Shown one piece after another: positions 10,510 through 19,202 of a DNA stretch of 64,000 nucleotides. Position 1 is the stretch's first letter; each line of letters starts with the position of its first letter. The stretch is from the NCBI RefSeq assembly GCF_004138335.1, contig NZ_RYFW01000001.1, positions 1,302,001 to 1,366,000 of the forward strand, given 5' to 3'. The stretch is from Peristeroidobacter agariperforans (GTDB taxonomy: Bacteria; Pseudomonadota; Gammaproteobacteria; Steroidobacterales; Steroidobacteraceae). Under the pieces are notes generated by a model, which did not search any database, was not told the origin of the DNA, and was given only the letters and a program-made list of their open reading frames with translations. The position numbers were made by a program, and so were the translations under genes.

Positions 10510-10906
10510 CGTTCCGGCCTACGAATCTTCGGCGCTACGCTCGGCCACTCGCTGCGTGGGCTGCTCGGCCTTCACGCGCTGTATACGCGCCCGCAATCGT
10601 TCCACTCGATCGTCGCTGCGAGCCCATCGATAGTGGAACGAGCAGGGTGTGCTCAGCGAGGAGCGCGAGTTCGCCGCTCGGCTCAACAGCGGCCAGGTGG
10701 GGAAAATCAGTCGCCTGTTGGTGGTCGCGGGCGGCCGTGATATCGACGACGATCCGTACGTGGAAGCACAGTTCGCGAAACGGATGGAGCAACTCTCCGG
10801 CTATGGCCTGCGCAGCCGCTTGCTACGATATGAAGACGAGGGGCACATGACCGAGCCGGCCAGGGCAGTCACCGACACGCTGCGGTTTGTTTTCGAAGCA
10901 AAGTAG
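10510..10906 (+). pseudogene. Truncated and frameshifted alpha/beta-hydrolase (esterase) remnant
   Basis: Two overlapping frames together read as the C-terminal half of an enterochelin-esterase-like alpha/beta hydrolase. The first frame gives G-H-S-L-R-G-L-L-G-L-H-A-L-Y-T-R-P and A-A-S-P-S-I, ending near 10632. A shift of one base at about 10633 leads into W-N-E-Q-G-V-L-S-E-E-R-E-F, which runs to TAG at 10904-10906 and keeps an acid (G-G-R-D) and a His (D-E-G-H-M-T-E). The N-terminal half is missing and the nucleophile elbow has Arg where Gly is expected. I conclude it is decayed; sequencing error could explain the shift but not the missing N-terminus. Confidence 0.72.
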
Positions 10907-10956
10907 CCATCGAGTGGACCGGATCCGCGCCATCGAGACGCGGATCCGGACGAAGG

Positions 10957-11181
10957 CTAAGCGGCCTTGCCTGCTGCGAGCGCGTGAACGTCGGAGGCCT
11001 TCAGCGCCTTGCCGCCGATCGCCCAGTCGCCTCCTTCGAACTCGTTGATGCGAACCCAGGTCACGGGGCGCATGTTCTCGCCTTCCACCGCAATCATCGC
11101 TTCGGTCACTTTCGCGATGAGCTCCTTTTTCTGGGTCGGCGTGAAGACGTCTTTGATTACATCGATAGTGACGAGCGGCAT
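10957..11181 (-). CDS. 4-Oxalocrotonate tautomerase-family protein
   Basis: A 74-residue tautomerase subunit beginning M-P-L-V-T-I-D-V. After Met removal Pro1 is the catalytic base of the family. A second ATG lies two codons upstream (11187), but AGGAG sits 6 bases before 11181 and directly against 11187, and only 11181 exposes Pro1, so 11181 is the start. It is divergent from the CadC-like regulator gene. Substrate unknown; relatives isomerise 2-hydroxymuconate or similar keto-enols. Confidence 0.85.
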   Translation of the reverse strand: MPLVTIDVIKDVFTPTQKKELIAKVTEAMIAVEGENMRPVTWVRINEFEGGDWAIGGKALKASDVHALAAGKAA

Positions 11182-11327
11182 GGTCATCTCCTGATTGGCT
11201 GGCGCGGACGATTCCGGCTCCAGTGGAGAAATCGTGTCACGGCGCCGCTGCACAAGCTTGCAGACGGCCTGGAGAAATCCTGGAGATTGTTGGGATTCTC
11301 GCGGGCTGGCCTTATCCTAGCGGCCAT

Positions 11328-12902
11328 ATGATCTACGCGTTCGGCCGCTACGAGCTGGATCTGGCAACCGTCGAGCTGCGCATGGACGGCAAGCTCGTGG
11401 ACCTCGAACCGCAGGTTTTTGCGCTACTCGCGCTGCTGGTGGAGAACGGCGAGCGCGTGGTTTCCAAGGACGAGATCATCGAGAAGGTCTGGGACGGGCG
11501 TGTGGTCTCGGACGCGGCCGTCGCGAGCCGGGTGAAGACCGCTCGCCAGGCGCTCGGCGATGATGGCAAGTCTCAGCAATTCATCAGGACCCTGCACGGC
11601 AACGGCTACCGATTCGTAGCGAAGGCTCGCGTCCTGCGGCCGGCGACGTCGGCGGCCGAATCAAGCAGAGCCGATGCCGGCCTGGTGGACATGGTCCATC
11701 GCCTCGACCGGATATCCCGCCCATCGCTCGCCGTCCTGCCGTTTCGTTACGTCGCTGGCGATGAACGGTATGCGGCGCTGGCGAGCGCGCTGCCTGATGA
11801 GCTGATCACTGATCTGTCGCGACTGCGCTGGCTGCTCGTCACCGCGCGTGGATCCTCTTTTCGTCTGCGTGCGCCAGAGGCCGACTTCGGCGAAATCGGG
11901 CGATTGCTTGGCGTGCGCTACTGCTTGTCGGGCACCGTCGAGGTCTCGGGCGATCGGCTCGTGATCCTGGTCGACCTGGTAGATACCAACGACGGCGCCG
12001 TGGTCTGGGCCGATCGTTTCTCCGGACGGATCGACGATGTGCACTCGATGCGCGAGCAGATTCGATCTCAAGTGCTCATGGCGCTCGAGATCCGAATCCC
12101 GCTGCACGAAGCGTCGCTCGCCCGTCTCGCCGCGGTGGAGAATCTCGATGCGTGGTCTGCATATCATCTGGGCCTGCAGCATTTGTATCGATTCAATCGT
12201 GTCGACAACAGCGCGGCGATGAGTCTGTTTCAACGGGCAGTGACGTTGGATCCGACGTTTGCTCGCGCGAACGCGGGCCTGTCGTTCGTGCACTTCCAGA
12301 GTGCGTTCATGCACTACACGGATGACATCGCCGGCGCGATCCATCAGGGACGTCGTTTCGCGGAGCGTGGCCTGGAGCTCGATCCATTCGATCCATTCGT
12401 CAACTTCACCATGGGTCGCACCTACTGGCTGGAAGGCGATCTCGAAACCAGCCTGAGCTGGCTCGAGCGCGCGACGGACATCAGTCCACACTATGCGCAA
12501 GGGATATATGCTCGCGCCTGGACCGAGGCGCTGGCAGGCAAGGCAATCGAAGGTCGCGAGCACGTCGATCTGGCGATGCGCTTGAGTCCGCTCGATCCGC
12601 TGCACTATGCGATGCTCGCAACACGCGCACTCACTCACCTGGCCTCGAACGAAGACCAACAAGCTGCCCACTGGGCGGAGCGGGGCGCTCGCTCGCCGGG
12701 CGCACATGTATTGATCGGAGTCATCGCTGCCGCAGCTCACACGCTCGCGGGTGACGCCGGTCGCGCCAGCTTCTGGGCGGACAACGTACGTCAGCGCAAC
12801 GATTCACTCACGCGCGAGGTCTTCTTCAGATCGTTTCCGATGAGGTCGGAGGCCATGAGGACGAAGATGGATCGGGCCTTGGTGCAGTTGGGATTCAGGT
12901 AA
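11328..12902 (+). CDS. CadC/HilA-like winged-helix regulator with TPR domain
   Basis: 524 residues. An OmpR-type winged helix covers about 1-100 (F-G-R-Y-E-L-D ... L-E-P-Q-V-F-A-L-L-A-L-L-V ... L-H-G-N-G-Y-R-F-V), with no receiver domain. Next comes the S-L-A-V-L-P-F domain (about 125-260) seen in adenylate-cyclase-like and HilA-type regulators, then TPR repeats to the C-terminus. No transmembrane helix is evident between the DNA-binding and TPR parts, so unlike CadC it looks cytosolic. The frame is open upstream to 11223, but the ATG at 11328 gives the conserved M-I-Y-A-F-G-R-Y start. Target genes are unknown; the divergent tautomerase is a candidate. Confidence 0.85.
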   Translation: MIYAFGRYELDLATVELRMDGKLVDLEPQVFALLALLVENGERVVSKDEIIEKVWDGRVVSDAAVASRVKTARQALGDDGKSQQFIRTLHGNGYRFVAKARVLRPATSAAESSRADAGLVDMVHRLDRISRPSLAVLPFRYVAGDERYAALASALPDELITDLSRLRWLLVTARGSSFRLRAPEADFGEIGRLLGVRYCLSGTVEVSGDRLVILVDLVDTNDGAVVWADRFSGRIDDVHSMREQIRSQVLMALEIRIPLHEASLARLAAVENLDAWSAYHLGLQHLYRFNRVDNSAAMSLFQRAVTLDPTFARANAGLSFVHFQSAFMHYTDDIAGAIHQGRRFAERGLELDPFDPFVNFTMGRTYWLEGDLETSLSWLERATDISPHYAQGIYARAWTEALAGKAIEGREHVDLAMRLSPLDPLHYAMLATRALTHLASNEDQQAAHWAERGARSPGAHVLIGVIAAAAHTLAGDAGRASFWADNVRQRNDSLTREVFFRSFPMRSEAMRTKMDRALVQLGFR

Positions 12903-12912
12903 GCTTCTCGAC

Positions 12913-13542
12913 ATGTATCTGCCAGTGAAATTTGCCGAGTCTCGGCGTGCCGAGCTGTTTCGCCTCGTCCGCGAGCATCCCCTTGGAATGTTGGTAACCC
13001 ATACAGCCAGCGGCCTGGAGGCCAACCACCTGCCTTTTCTTCTGGATGAGGAGCGAGGTGTCTCTGGCTTTCTCTTGGCTCATGTGGCGCGTGCCAATCC
13101 GGTGTGGCAGGAAGTCACGGATGGCGCGGAGGTGTTGGTGGTGTTCCGCGGGACGCAAGGCTACATCTCGCCCAATTGGTATCCGAGCAAGCAGGAAACG
13201 CATCGACACGTGCCAACGTGGAATTATGAGGTCGTGCATGCTCACGGTCGCATTCATGTACGCGACGATGAGAAATTCGTTCGAGGTGTGGTGGCGCGGC
13301 TAACCCGTGCGCACGAGGCGAGTGAGCCGCAGCCTTGGAAGATGAGCGATGCGCCTGAAGATTACATCAGCGAGAACTTGCGTCAGATCGTCGGCATTGA
13401 GGTCGAACTGACGCGCGTTGAGGGCAAGCGCAAGCTCAGCCAGAACCGCGACACTCGCGACTTCGAGGGCGCGGTGAGTGCTTTGGAGGAAAGAGGGCGT
13501 CAGGATCTTGCGTTGGCGATGAAGCAAGCCCTCGACAAATGA
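12913..13542 (+). CDS. paiB: PaiB-type FMN-binding protein
   Basis: 209 residues with the PaiB layout: M-Y-L-P-x-x-F opening, H-P-L-G-M-L-V-T, A-N-H-L-P-F-L-L-D, L-A-H-V-A-R-A-N-P, Y-I-S-P-N-W-Y-P-S-K and P-T-W-N-Y. These belong to the split-barrel FMN-binding fold. In Bacillus PaiB is named a negative transcriptional regulator, but the family is also viewed as FMN-dependent oxidoreductases, so the regulatory label is weak. It begins 10 bases after the CadC-like gene and is probably cotranscribed. Confidence 0.88.
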   Translation: MYLPVKFAESRRAELFRLVREHPLGMLVTHTASGLEANHLPFLLDEERGVSGFLLAHVARANPVWQEVTDGAEVLVVFRGTQGYISPNWYPSKQETHRHVPTWNYEVVHAHGRIHVRDDEKFVRGVVARLTRAHEASEPQPWKMSDAPEDYISENLRQIVGIEVELTRVEGKRKLSQNRDTRDFEGAVSALEERGRQDLALAMKQALDK

Positions 13543-13552
13543 GTCCCGCGAT

Positions 13553-13861
13553 CTACTCGACGCTCTCTATTACTTCGTAGTGCCGCACGGTGTGATCGTA
13601 GTCGCTCAACGCGGCAACGGCTCCAGGCTCTACGACCGCTCGATCAGGATCTGCGCCCGCAAAGGCGCGCACGGCTTCCATCGATTTCCAGCGCGTAAGA
13701 ACCACGAACTCGACCCGCTCGCTGTCCTCGCGTTTGCTCAGCGTCGCGCCGAGAAATCCCGGGATGTTGCGCAGCTCCGGCACGACGTTCGTTCGAAAGT
13801 GAGTGGGGTATTCGGCAGTCTGCGATCGAGCGGCGCGGCCGCGCCATTCACGAATGATCAT
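13553..13861 (-). CDS. Antibiotic biosynthesis monooxygenase (ABM)-like protein
   Basis: 102 residues forming one dimeric alpha/beta-barrel domain: M-I-I-R-E-W-R-G at the start, P-G-F-L-G-A-T-L in the middle, V-V-L-T-R-W-K-S-M-E-A-V-R-A-F-A-G at the helix, and a C-terminal H-Y-E-V. Proteins of this size include heme-degrading or quinol monooxygenases and many of unknown role. The ATG at 13861 gives the conserved N-terminus. It lies downstream of the cytochrome c' gene on the same strand, separated from it by a terminator. Confidence 0.7.
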   Translation of the reverse strand: MIIREWRGRAARSQTAEYPTHFRTNVVPELRNIPGFLGATLSKREDSERVEFVVLTRWKSMEAVRAFAGADPDRAVVEPGAVAALSDYDHTVRHYEVIESVE

Positions 13862-13883
13862 GAGACCTCCATTATTCGGGGCG

Positions 13884-13924
13884 AAAAAAAACGCCCGGCG
13901 AGCGTAGCTCATCCGGGCGCTTTT
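13884..13924 (-). terminator. Rho-independent terminator of the cytochrome c' gene
   Basis: On the minus strand, just after the cytochrome c' stop, a CGCCCGG / CCGGGCG stem (13892-13898 and 13913-13919) is followed by a run of eight T (13884-13891 as A on the plus strand). This is a standard intrinsic terminator. A shorter T-run on the other side could also serve plus-strand transcripts. Confidence 0.85.
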
Positions 13925-13945
13925 GATTACGAGCGGTCGGAGCGA

Positions 13946-14416
13946 TCAGTGCTCTTCGGCGCGGAACGTTTCGTGGCAGCCCTTGCAGGTCTTGCCGGTG
14001 TCGGCGAACGCGCTCTTGATCGCGCCAACGTCACCGCTGTTCGCGGCAGTCTGCAACTTCGGAGCGGCGTCGGCGAAGTTCTTCATCGCGGTCTTGAACT
14101 CGGCCGGCTTGCTCCAGATTTCCGCCTTGGCCTGCGTCTTGCCGGCTTCCGGGCCGGAGCCTGCCGGGAACCACTTCTCCTGCGTGGCGGCGGCGTCGTT
14201 CACCACCTTCGCGGCGGTCTTGATCGCAGCGAGGTCAGGCTTGTCGTTCTTGATCTGGTCGCGGATCACTTTGAAGGAATCGCCGAGCTCGTGGTAATGA
14301 TCGTGGCGGGCCTTCTGCAGCTCTTTGACATTGGCCGGCTCGGAGGCCTGGGCCACCATCGCCAGCGCGGGGGCCAGCAAGGTCGCGAACACGGCAGTAC
14401 GAAGCACTCGATTCAT
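13946..14416 (-). CDS. Cytochrome c' (class II c-type cytochrome)
   Basis: 156 residues. A cleavable signal peptide (residues 1-24, A-Q-A-S) directs it to the periplasm. The mature part is a four-helix bundle with the heme site near the C-terminus, C144-K-G-C147-H148, followed by E-T-F-R-A, as in class II cytochromes. Cytochromes c' bind NO and are linked to protection from nitrosative stress. The ATG at 14416 gives a proper signal peptide; the frame is open further upstream without one. No electron-transfer partner gene is adjacent. Confidence 0.9.
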   Translation of the reverse strand: MNRVLRTAVFATLLAPALAMVAQASEPANVKELQKARHDHYHELGDSFKVIRDQIKNDKPDLAAIKTAAKVVNDAAATQEKWFPAGSGPEAGKTQAKAEIWSKPAEFKTAMKNFADAAPKLQTAANSGDVGAIKSAFADTGKTCKGCHETFRAEEH

Positions 14417-14636
14417 GGATGACACCTGGCAGTTATGGCTGGGGACAGAACAACAGGAACATTTTGGGGGGCACAGCTTAGCCATCTTTGGCTGACAGTT
14501 TGCTGACTTTTCTGTCATGCAGGCTCGCGTCGGAGCGGGCTGACAAAGTTTCACGCGACTTGACCGAGTTGTTACCGAATGACATTCGTGGGCCGCGCGC
14601 CCTGGGCTATGCTTCGTACACCATCAGGGAGAACCA

Positions 14637-15026
14637 ATGAACAAAACACGAGCATGGATTATCGCGGTCGCGGCCATTGTGGTAAGCGCCTGCTCCACCA
14701 CTCCGAGCCAGCCGTCCGCGCCGAAGGGTGCGGACCTGACTGGCAATTGGGTGCTGACCACCGAGAGCCAGATGGGCGCGCAGGATGCGCAAATGACCGT
14801 GCGTCAGACCGGCTCCGCGCTAGCGGGCACGATCACCGGTCAGGCAGGCAGCGTCGATTACCAGGGCACGGTGACTGGCGCCGCAGTGGCGTTCGACTTC
14901 ACCATCAATGTCCAGGGCACCGACCTGAAGCTCGACTACACCGGCACGGTGGAAGGCGACACCATGAAGGGCAAGGCGGTATTCGGACAGTTTGGCGAAG
15001 GCACGTTCACGGCCAAGCGTCAGTAG
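14637..15026 (+). CDS. Small lipoprotein, unknown
   Basis: 129 residues with a lipoprotein signal ending V-S-A-C (Cys19) and a Ser/Pro-rich linker. The mature domain has repeated short beta segments (L-T-G-N-W-V-L-T, L-A-G-T-I-T-G, Y-Q-G-T-V-T-G, Y-T-G-T-V-E-G, M-K-G-K-A-V-F-G), suggesting a small beta-barrel or beta-sheet fold. GGGAG lies 6 bases upstream of the ATG. Function unknown. The 220-base gap to the divergent cytochrome gene must hold its promoter. The 3' end overlaps the convergent membrane-protein gene by 7 bases. Confidence 0.75.
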   Translation: MNKTRAWIIAVAAIVVSACSTTPSQPSAPKGADLTGNWVLTTESQMGAQDAQMTVRQTGSALAGTITGQAGSVDYQGTVTGAAVAFDFTINVQGTDLKLDYTGTVEGDTMKGKAVFGQFGEGTFTAKRQ

Positions 15027-16255
15027 CCCCGTAACAGGTCGCGCCTCGGCTCGACCCAGTTGGGCACGAAGCGCGGGCAGTTCGGTGGATCGGCGATGAC
15101 GAGCTCCGCGAAGCCCAGCTCGGGCTCGCGGTCGTAACGCAGGTCGCCGAGCACCAGGCCTTCTTTGACGTTCGCGAGCCACGGCATGCGAATGAAGCGG
15201 AACGCGGCGGCCGCTTCGCAATTTTTTTGCGCGACATGCGTCAATCGTGCAAGAGGTGTGCTGATCTGGCCGTACCACTTCAACTGCTCGGTGCTTTGCT
15301 TCGGTACTGGCACGAGCGGTGCGGTGATTTCGATATCGAGGCTGCGGCTGAGGCATCGGTCGGCCGTCAGCAAGCCGGGCGCCATGGCCAGCATCGCTCG
15401 TCGCACGACCACCGTGTCGGACTCCTTTTGCAGCATCATGACTTCCCAACACGCCGGATTGACGGGCATGGGAGTGACGATGCGATCGACAAGCGTGCTG
15501 TCCGGGAACTGTTGAGCGGCGATTGCATCGATTCGCGATCTGGCGGCCTGCGCGGTTATAGCGAACATCGCAGTCGATCCGAGCCAGACGACGACGCTGG
15601 CGGCGAGCGCGACATTGGCCGACGCGCGTTGGCCGATCAGCAGCATTCCTGCGACCAACAATGAATAAGCCGCAGCCAATGGCCGCGGCACCATGCCGGT
15701 CAAAAAGCACAGTGCAATCGCAGCCACCATCAGCAGCAGCACCGCGAAGCGCGCGATGTGCGTCTTGAAGATGAAGGCCAGCGGTGCGCAAGCCGCCCAG
15801 AACAACGGCTCGATGATGAACACCGCATCGCCATAGAACCAACGATTGTCCACCGGCCAGAACGGATGGACGCCGTAGTTGTTGGTGAAGTCCATCGCGA
15901 TGTGGAGCAGCGGTGTAAATAACAACACCGCGGCTAGCAGGGCGTAGTCCTGCGATGAAGGTTGCAGACCCCGCCGTCGCAACCACCAGCGCGTGATCGC
16001 GAGAGCCGCCGCCCCGAGCAGCAGCGCGATCAGAATCGTGTGCGTGTGGCCGCGATGGTGCAGCAGGTAGTTCAGCTTGCCGCCGAAAAACGAATACAGC
16101 AGATCGGCATCGGGCAGATTGCTGCCGATCGCCGCCAGCGTGACACACAGGTTACGGCGGGTGGTCGACGGCAGCGTGCTCTTCCCGCTCGGCGCGACTC
16201 GGGCCGCAACTTCACCGACCAGCGTGCCGATGATGGTGTGAGTAACGTTATCCAT
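15020..16255 (-). CDS. DUF457/YdjM-like metal-dependent membrane hydrolase family protein
   Basis: 411 residues. The N-terminus M-D-N-V-T-H-T-I-I-G and the motifs N-L-P-D-A-D, H-R-G-H-T-H-T and H-I-A-M-D-F-T-N-N-Y-G are typical of DUF457 proteins; the His/Asp clusters are thought to bind metal. About eight hydrophobic helices occupy residues 55-250, followed by a soluble domain of about 160 residues, so it is an inner-membrane protein. The ATG at 16255 matches the family start. Substrate unknown. Confidence 0.8.
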   Translation of the reverse strand: MDNVTHTIIGTLVGEVAARVAPSGKSTLPSTTRRNLCVTLAAIGSNLPDADLLYSFFGGKLNYLLHHRGHTHTILIALLLGAAALAITRWWLRRRGLQPSSQDYALLAAVLLFTPLLHIAMDFTNNYGVHPFWPVDNRWFYGDAVFIIEPLFWAACAPLAFIFKTHIARFAVLLLMVAAIALCFLTGMVPRPLAAAYSLLVAGMLLIGQRASANVALAASVVVWLGSTAMFAITAQAARSRIDAIAAQQFPDSTLVDRIVTPMPVNPACWEVMMLQKESDTVVVRRAMLAMAPGLLTADRCLSRSLDIEITAPLVPVPKQSTEQLKWYGQISTPLARLTHVAQKNCEAAAAFRFIRMPWLANVKEGLVLGDLRYDREPELGFAELVIADPPNCPRFVPNWVEPRRDLLRGY

Positions 16256-16414
16256 CCGGCCAGTGTACTGATAGCGCCGGGCGGTTGACACGCGCCGCCC
16301 CGGCAAGGCAAGCTGATCGAAAATCATCATCTGATGAATTAATTCCGATCCGGCCAGCAATGGCCATGACAGGGGGCGCGCGACCGCGATAGCGATTGCG
16401 CCGTGAGGGGCGCA

Positions 16415-17806
16415 ATGACTTTCGCCATCGTCCTGCTTGCGTTGGTATTGCTCATGCTGGCCGCGTATCGCGGCTACAGCGTGATTTTGTTCGCGCCGCT
16501 GGCCGCTTTGCTGGCGGTGCTGCTGACCGATCCCTCGGCCGTGCCGGCGGTGTTCACCGGCCTGTTCATGGAACGGATGGTCGGGTTCCTGAAGCTTTAT
16601 TTCCCGGTGTTCCTGCTGGGCGCGGTGTTCGGGAAGTTGATCGAGTTGTCGGGCTTCTCGCAGTCCATCGCCGCTGCCGTGATTCGCCTGGTCGGCCAGG
16701 AGCGCGCGATTCTTTCCATCGTGCTGGTGTGCGCGCTGCTGACGTACGGCGGCGTCTCGCTGTTCGTCGTGGTGTTCGCGGTCTATCCCTTCGCCGCCGA
16801 GATGTTTCGTCGCGGCGATATTCCGAAGCGCCTGATCCCGGGCACGATCGCGTTGGGCGCATTCACGTTCACGATGGACTCGCTGCCCGGCACGCCGCAG
16901 ATCCAGAACATTATCCCAACGACTTTCTTCGGCACGACCACCTGGGCTGCGCCCCTGCTAGGCACGATCGGCGGCGTCTTCATTCTGACCTGCGGCTTGT
17001 TGTATCTGGAGTGGCGACGACGGCAAGCGCTGCTTAGTGGTGAGGGTTACGGCGCCGGTCACAGCAACGAGCCGGAGCAATTGACGGCGGGTAGTTCCGC
17101 GCATCCGCTCATCGCCATTCTGCCGTTGCTGGTAGTCGGCATTGCCAATTTGTTCCTCACGCGGCTCATCCCACGGCTTTCCGAAGCGACGATCGAAACT
17201 CATCTCGAAGGGCTTGCGCAGCCGTTGGTCACGCAGTTGTCGAGCGTCGTCGCGATCTGGGCCGTGATGGGCGCGTTGCTGTTGGGCATCGTGACGGTGC
17301 TGTTGTTTGCTTTCCGAGCGGTCGTCACGAAGTTTGCCGAAGGCACGAAGTCTGCGGTCGGTGGCGCATTGCTGGCGTCGATGAATACGGCCTCCGAGTA
17401 TGGCTTCGGCGCAGTCATCGCGGCGCTGCCAGGCTTCCTCATCATTCGCAATGCGTTGATGTCGATTCCGGATCCGCTGGTGAACGAAGCAATCACGGTG
17501 ACCACTCTCGCCGGCATCACCGGCTCCGCATCGGGTGGGCTCAGCATCGCGCTTGCCGCGATGTCCGAACATTTCATGTCGGCGGCGCAGGCGGCCAACA
17601 TTCCTCCTGAGGTGTTGCACCGAGTGGCGGCGATGGCCAGCGGCGGCATGGATACGCTGCCTCACAACGGCGCCGTGATCACCTTGCTCGCCGTCACCGG
17701 TCTCACGCATCGGCAATCCTACAAAGACATCTTCGCCATCACCTGCGTGAAGACGCTGGCAGTGTTCTTTGTCATCGGCGTGTATTACGCCACGGGCATC
17801 GTTTGA
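16415..17806 (+). CDS. GntP-family permease (gluconate:H+ symporter-like)
   Basis: 463 residues with about 12 hydrophobic segments. Motifs include G-Y-S-V-I-L-F-A-P-L-A, F-L-L-G-A-V-F-G-K-L, Y-G-G-V-S-L-F-V-V-V-F-A-V-Y-P-F-A and D-S-L-P-G-T-P-Q-I-Q-N-I-I-P-T. The segment S-G-G-M-D-T-L-P-H-N-G-A-V-I-T is characteristic of the GntP/CitMHS-like group often annotated as D-beta-hydroxybutyrate or gluconate permeases. The ATG at 16415, four bases after GAGGGG, is preferred over a GTG at 16403. It is followed 11 bases later by a serine hydrolase gene, probably in one operon. Confidence 0.85.
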   Translation: MTFAIVLLALVLLMLAAYRGYSVILFAPLAALLAVLLTDPSAVPAVFTGLFMERMVGFLKLYFPVFLLGAVFGKLIELSGFSQSIAAAVIRLVGQERAILSIVLVCALLTYGGVSLFVVVFAVYPFAAEMFRRGDIPKRLIPGTIALGAFTFTMDSLPGTPQIQNIIPTTFFGTTTWAAPLLGTIGGVFILTCGLLYLEWRRRQALLSGEGYGAGHSNEPEQLTAGSSAHPLIAILPLLVVGIANLFLTRLIPRLSEATIETHLEGLAQPLVTQLSSVVAIWAVMGALLLGIVTVLLFAFRAVVTKFAEGTKSAVGGALLASMNTASEYGFGAVIAALPGFLIIRNALMSIPDPLVNEAITVTTLAGITGSASGGLSIALAAMSEHFMSAAQAANIPPEVLHRVAAMASGGMDTLPHNGAVITLLAVTGLTHRQSYKDIFAITCVKTLAVFFVIGVYYATGIV

Positions 17807-17817
17807 GCTTACCAAGC

Positions 17818-19110
17818 ATGAAGAAATATATGGGTGGGTTGCTGGCGGCGACTTTGACATTCGCGGGCGGGCCGGTCTTCGCGGCGCCGCTGCCCAAAGC
17901 TGCCAAGCCCGAAGCCGTCGGGCTCTCGTCGCAACGACTGCAACGCCTGAGCGATGCTTTTAATGCCGACGTACAGAGCGGCAAGATCCCCGGCGCGGTC
18001 GTGATGGTCATGCGCCATGGCAAGGTTGCGTATGCCGAGAGCTTCGGCTTCCAGGATCGGGCGGCGAATAGCACGATGCGTGCCGACTCGATCTTTCGCA
18101 TCGCTTCGATGACCAAGCCGATCACCATCGTCGCTGCGCTGATGCTGGCGGAGGAAGGCAAGCTGCAGCTGATGGATCCGGCGTCCGTCTATCTGCCGCA
18201 ACTCAAGAGCCTGCAAGTGGGCGTCGAGGTCCAGGAAGGCAGCGGCGAGCGTCGTCTGGCGCTCGAGCCGGCGCGTCGTGAAGTGACAGTCCAGGATCTC
18301 ATGCGTCATACCTCGGGCATGACTTACGGAATATTCGGCGACTCGTTGGTGCAGCGGGCCTATCGCGCGGCCGGCACGATGGATGACCAGCAAACCAATG
18401 CTCAGATGATCGACAAGCTGGCGCAACTGCCGCTGGCGTTTCAGCCGGGCGCAGCGTTCGAGTACGGCATGTCGAATGACGTGATCGGCCGGATCGTCGA
18501 AGTGCGCAGCGGCCTGGATTTGAATCGATTCATCGTCGAGCGCATCGCCAGGCCGCTCGGTATGCGCGACACCACATTCCTGTTGGACTCCGAGCAAACG
18601 GCGCGATTGGCCCAGGCGCAATCGGCGCCCGGCGCGCCACCGCTGATCATTGGATACAACCCGGCGAAGCCGCCGAAATGGTTCTCCGGCGGTGGCGGAT
18701 TGTTGTCGACTGCCGAGGACTACGCCCGCTTTTGCCAGATGCTGTTGAATGGCGGCGAGCTGGAGGGTGTCAGATTGCTGTCACGAAAGAGCGTCGAGCT
18801 CATGACCAGCAATCATCTTCCGCCTGATGCCAGCTATGGTGCATTCACTCTGGAGCTGGGATTGACCGCGCCGCTGCCTCAATACGGACAAGGCTATGGA
18901 CTCGGGGTCGGCGTGCGTAAGGAAGCGGGGCGAAGCATGGTGCCCGGCTCGATCGGGGATTATTACTGGGGCGGCGCCACCGGTCCCTACTTCTGGGTCG
19001 ATCCGCAGGAAAAACTGGTTGTCGTCATGATGCTGCAAGCATCGGACATTCAACTGCGCACTCATTACCGATCGTTGTTGCGCAATCTCGTATATCAGGC
19101 CTTGCTGTAA
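17818..19110 (+). CDS. Exported class C beta-lactamase-like serine hydrolase
   Basis: 430 residues. Signal peptide 1-22 (F-A-A). The penicillin-binding fold shows S97-x-x-K100 in R-I-A-S-M-T-K, the tyrosine motif Y216-G-M-S-N-D and the third motif W-G-G-A-T-G-P-Y-F-W-V-D-P. The Y-G-M-S form and the W-G-G-A motif are closer to EstB-type esterases than to true AmpC enzymes, so ester or lactone hydrolysis is more likely than beta-lactam resistance. The close spacing to the GntP permease suggests cleaving a substrate or product related to the transported acid. Confidence 0.85.
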   Translation: MKKYMGGLLAATLTFAGGPVFAAPLPKAAKPEAVGLSSQRLQRLSDAFNADVQSGKIPGAVVMVMRHGKVAYAESFGFQDRAANSTMRADSIFRIASMTKPITIVAALMLAEEGKLQLMDPASVYLPQLKSLQVGVEVQEGSGERRLALEPARREVTVQDLMRHTSGMTYGIFGDSLVQRAYRAAGTMDDQQTNAQMIDKLAQLPLAFQPGAAFEYGMSNDVIGRIVEVRSGLDLNRFIVERIARPLGMRDTTFLLDSEQTARLAQAQSAPGAPPLIIGYNPAKPPKWFSGGGGLLSTAEDYARFCQMLLNGGELEGVRLLSRKSVELMTSNHLPPDASYGAFTLELGLTAPLPQYGQGYGLGVGVRKEAGRSMVPGSIGDYYWGGATGPYFWVDPQEKLVVVMMLQASDIQLRTHYRSLLRNLVYQALL

Positions 19111-19140
19111 CATTCTGCCTGTTTACAACAGATGTTTTAA
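19109..19140 (+). terminator. Weak terminator-like inverted repeat after the serine hydrolase gene
   Basis: AACATTCTG and CAGATGTT pair with one bulged T and are followed by TTTT. The position directly after the stop codon fits an intrinsic terminator, but the stem is imperfect and short. Confidence 0.35.
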
Positions 19141-19202
19141 GTCACGGAAAACCGCGCTGGTTGTGCGTTGACCAGCACGCATGAAGGCGGCAACCTTCGG
19201 GC

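Noticed and set aside
12381-12400. Tandem GATCCATTC repeat in the CadC-like gene
   Set aside because: It simply encodes D-P-F-D-P-F within a TPR region and does not extend further.
16327-16337. TCATCTGATGA palindrome before the GntP permease gene
   Set aside because: An 11-base palindrome alone is too short to call an operator; no regulator gene is adjacent.
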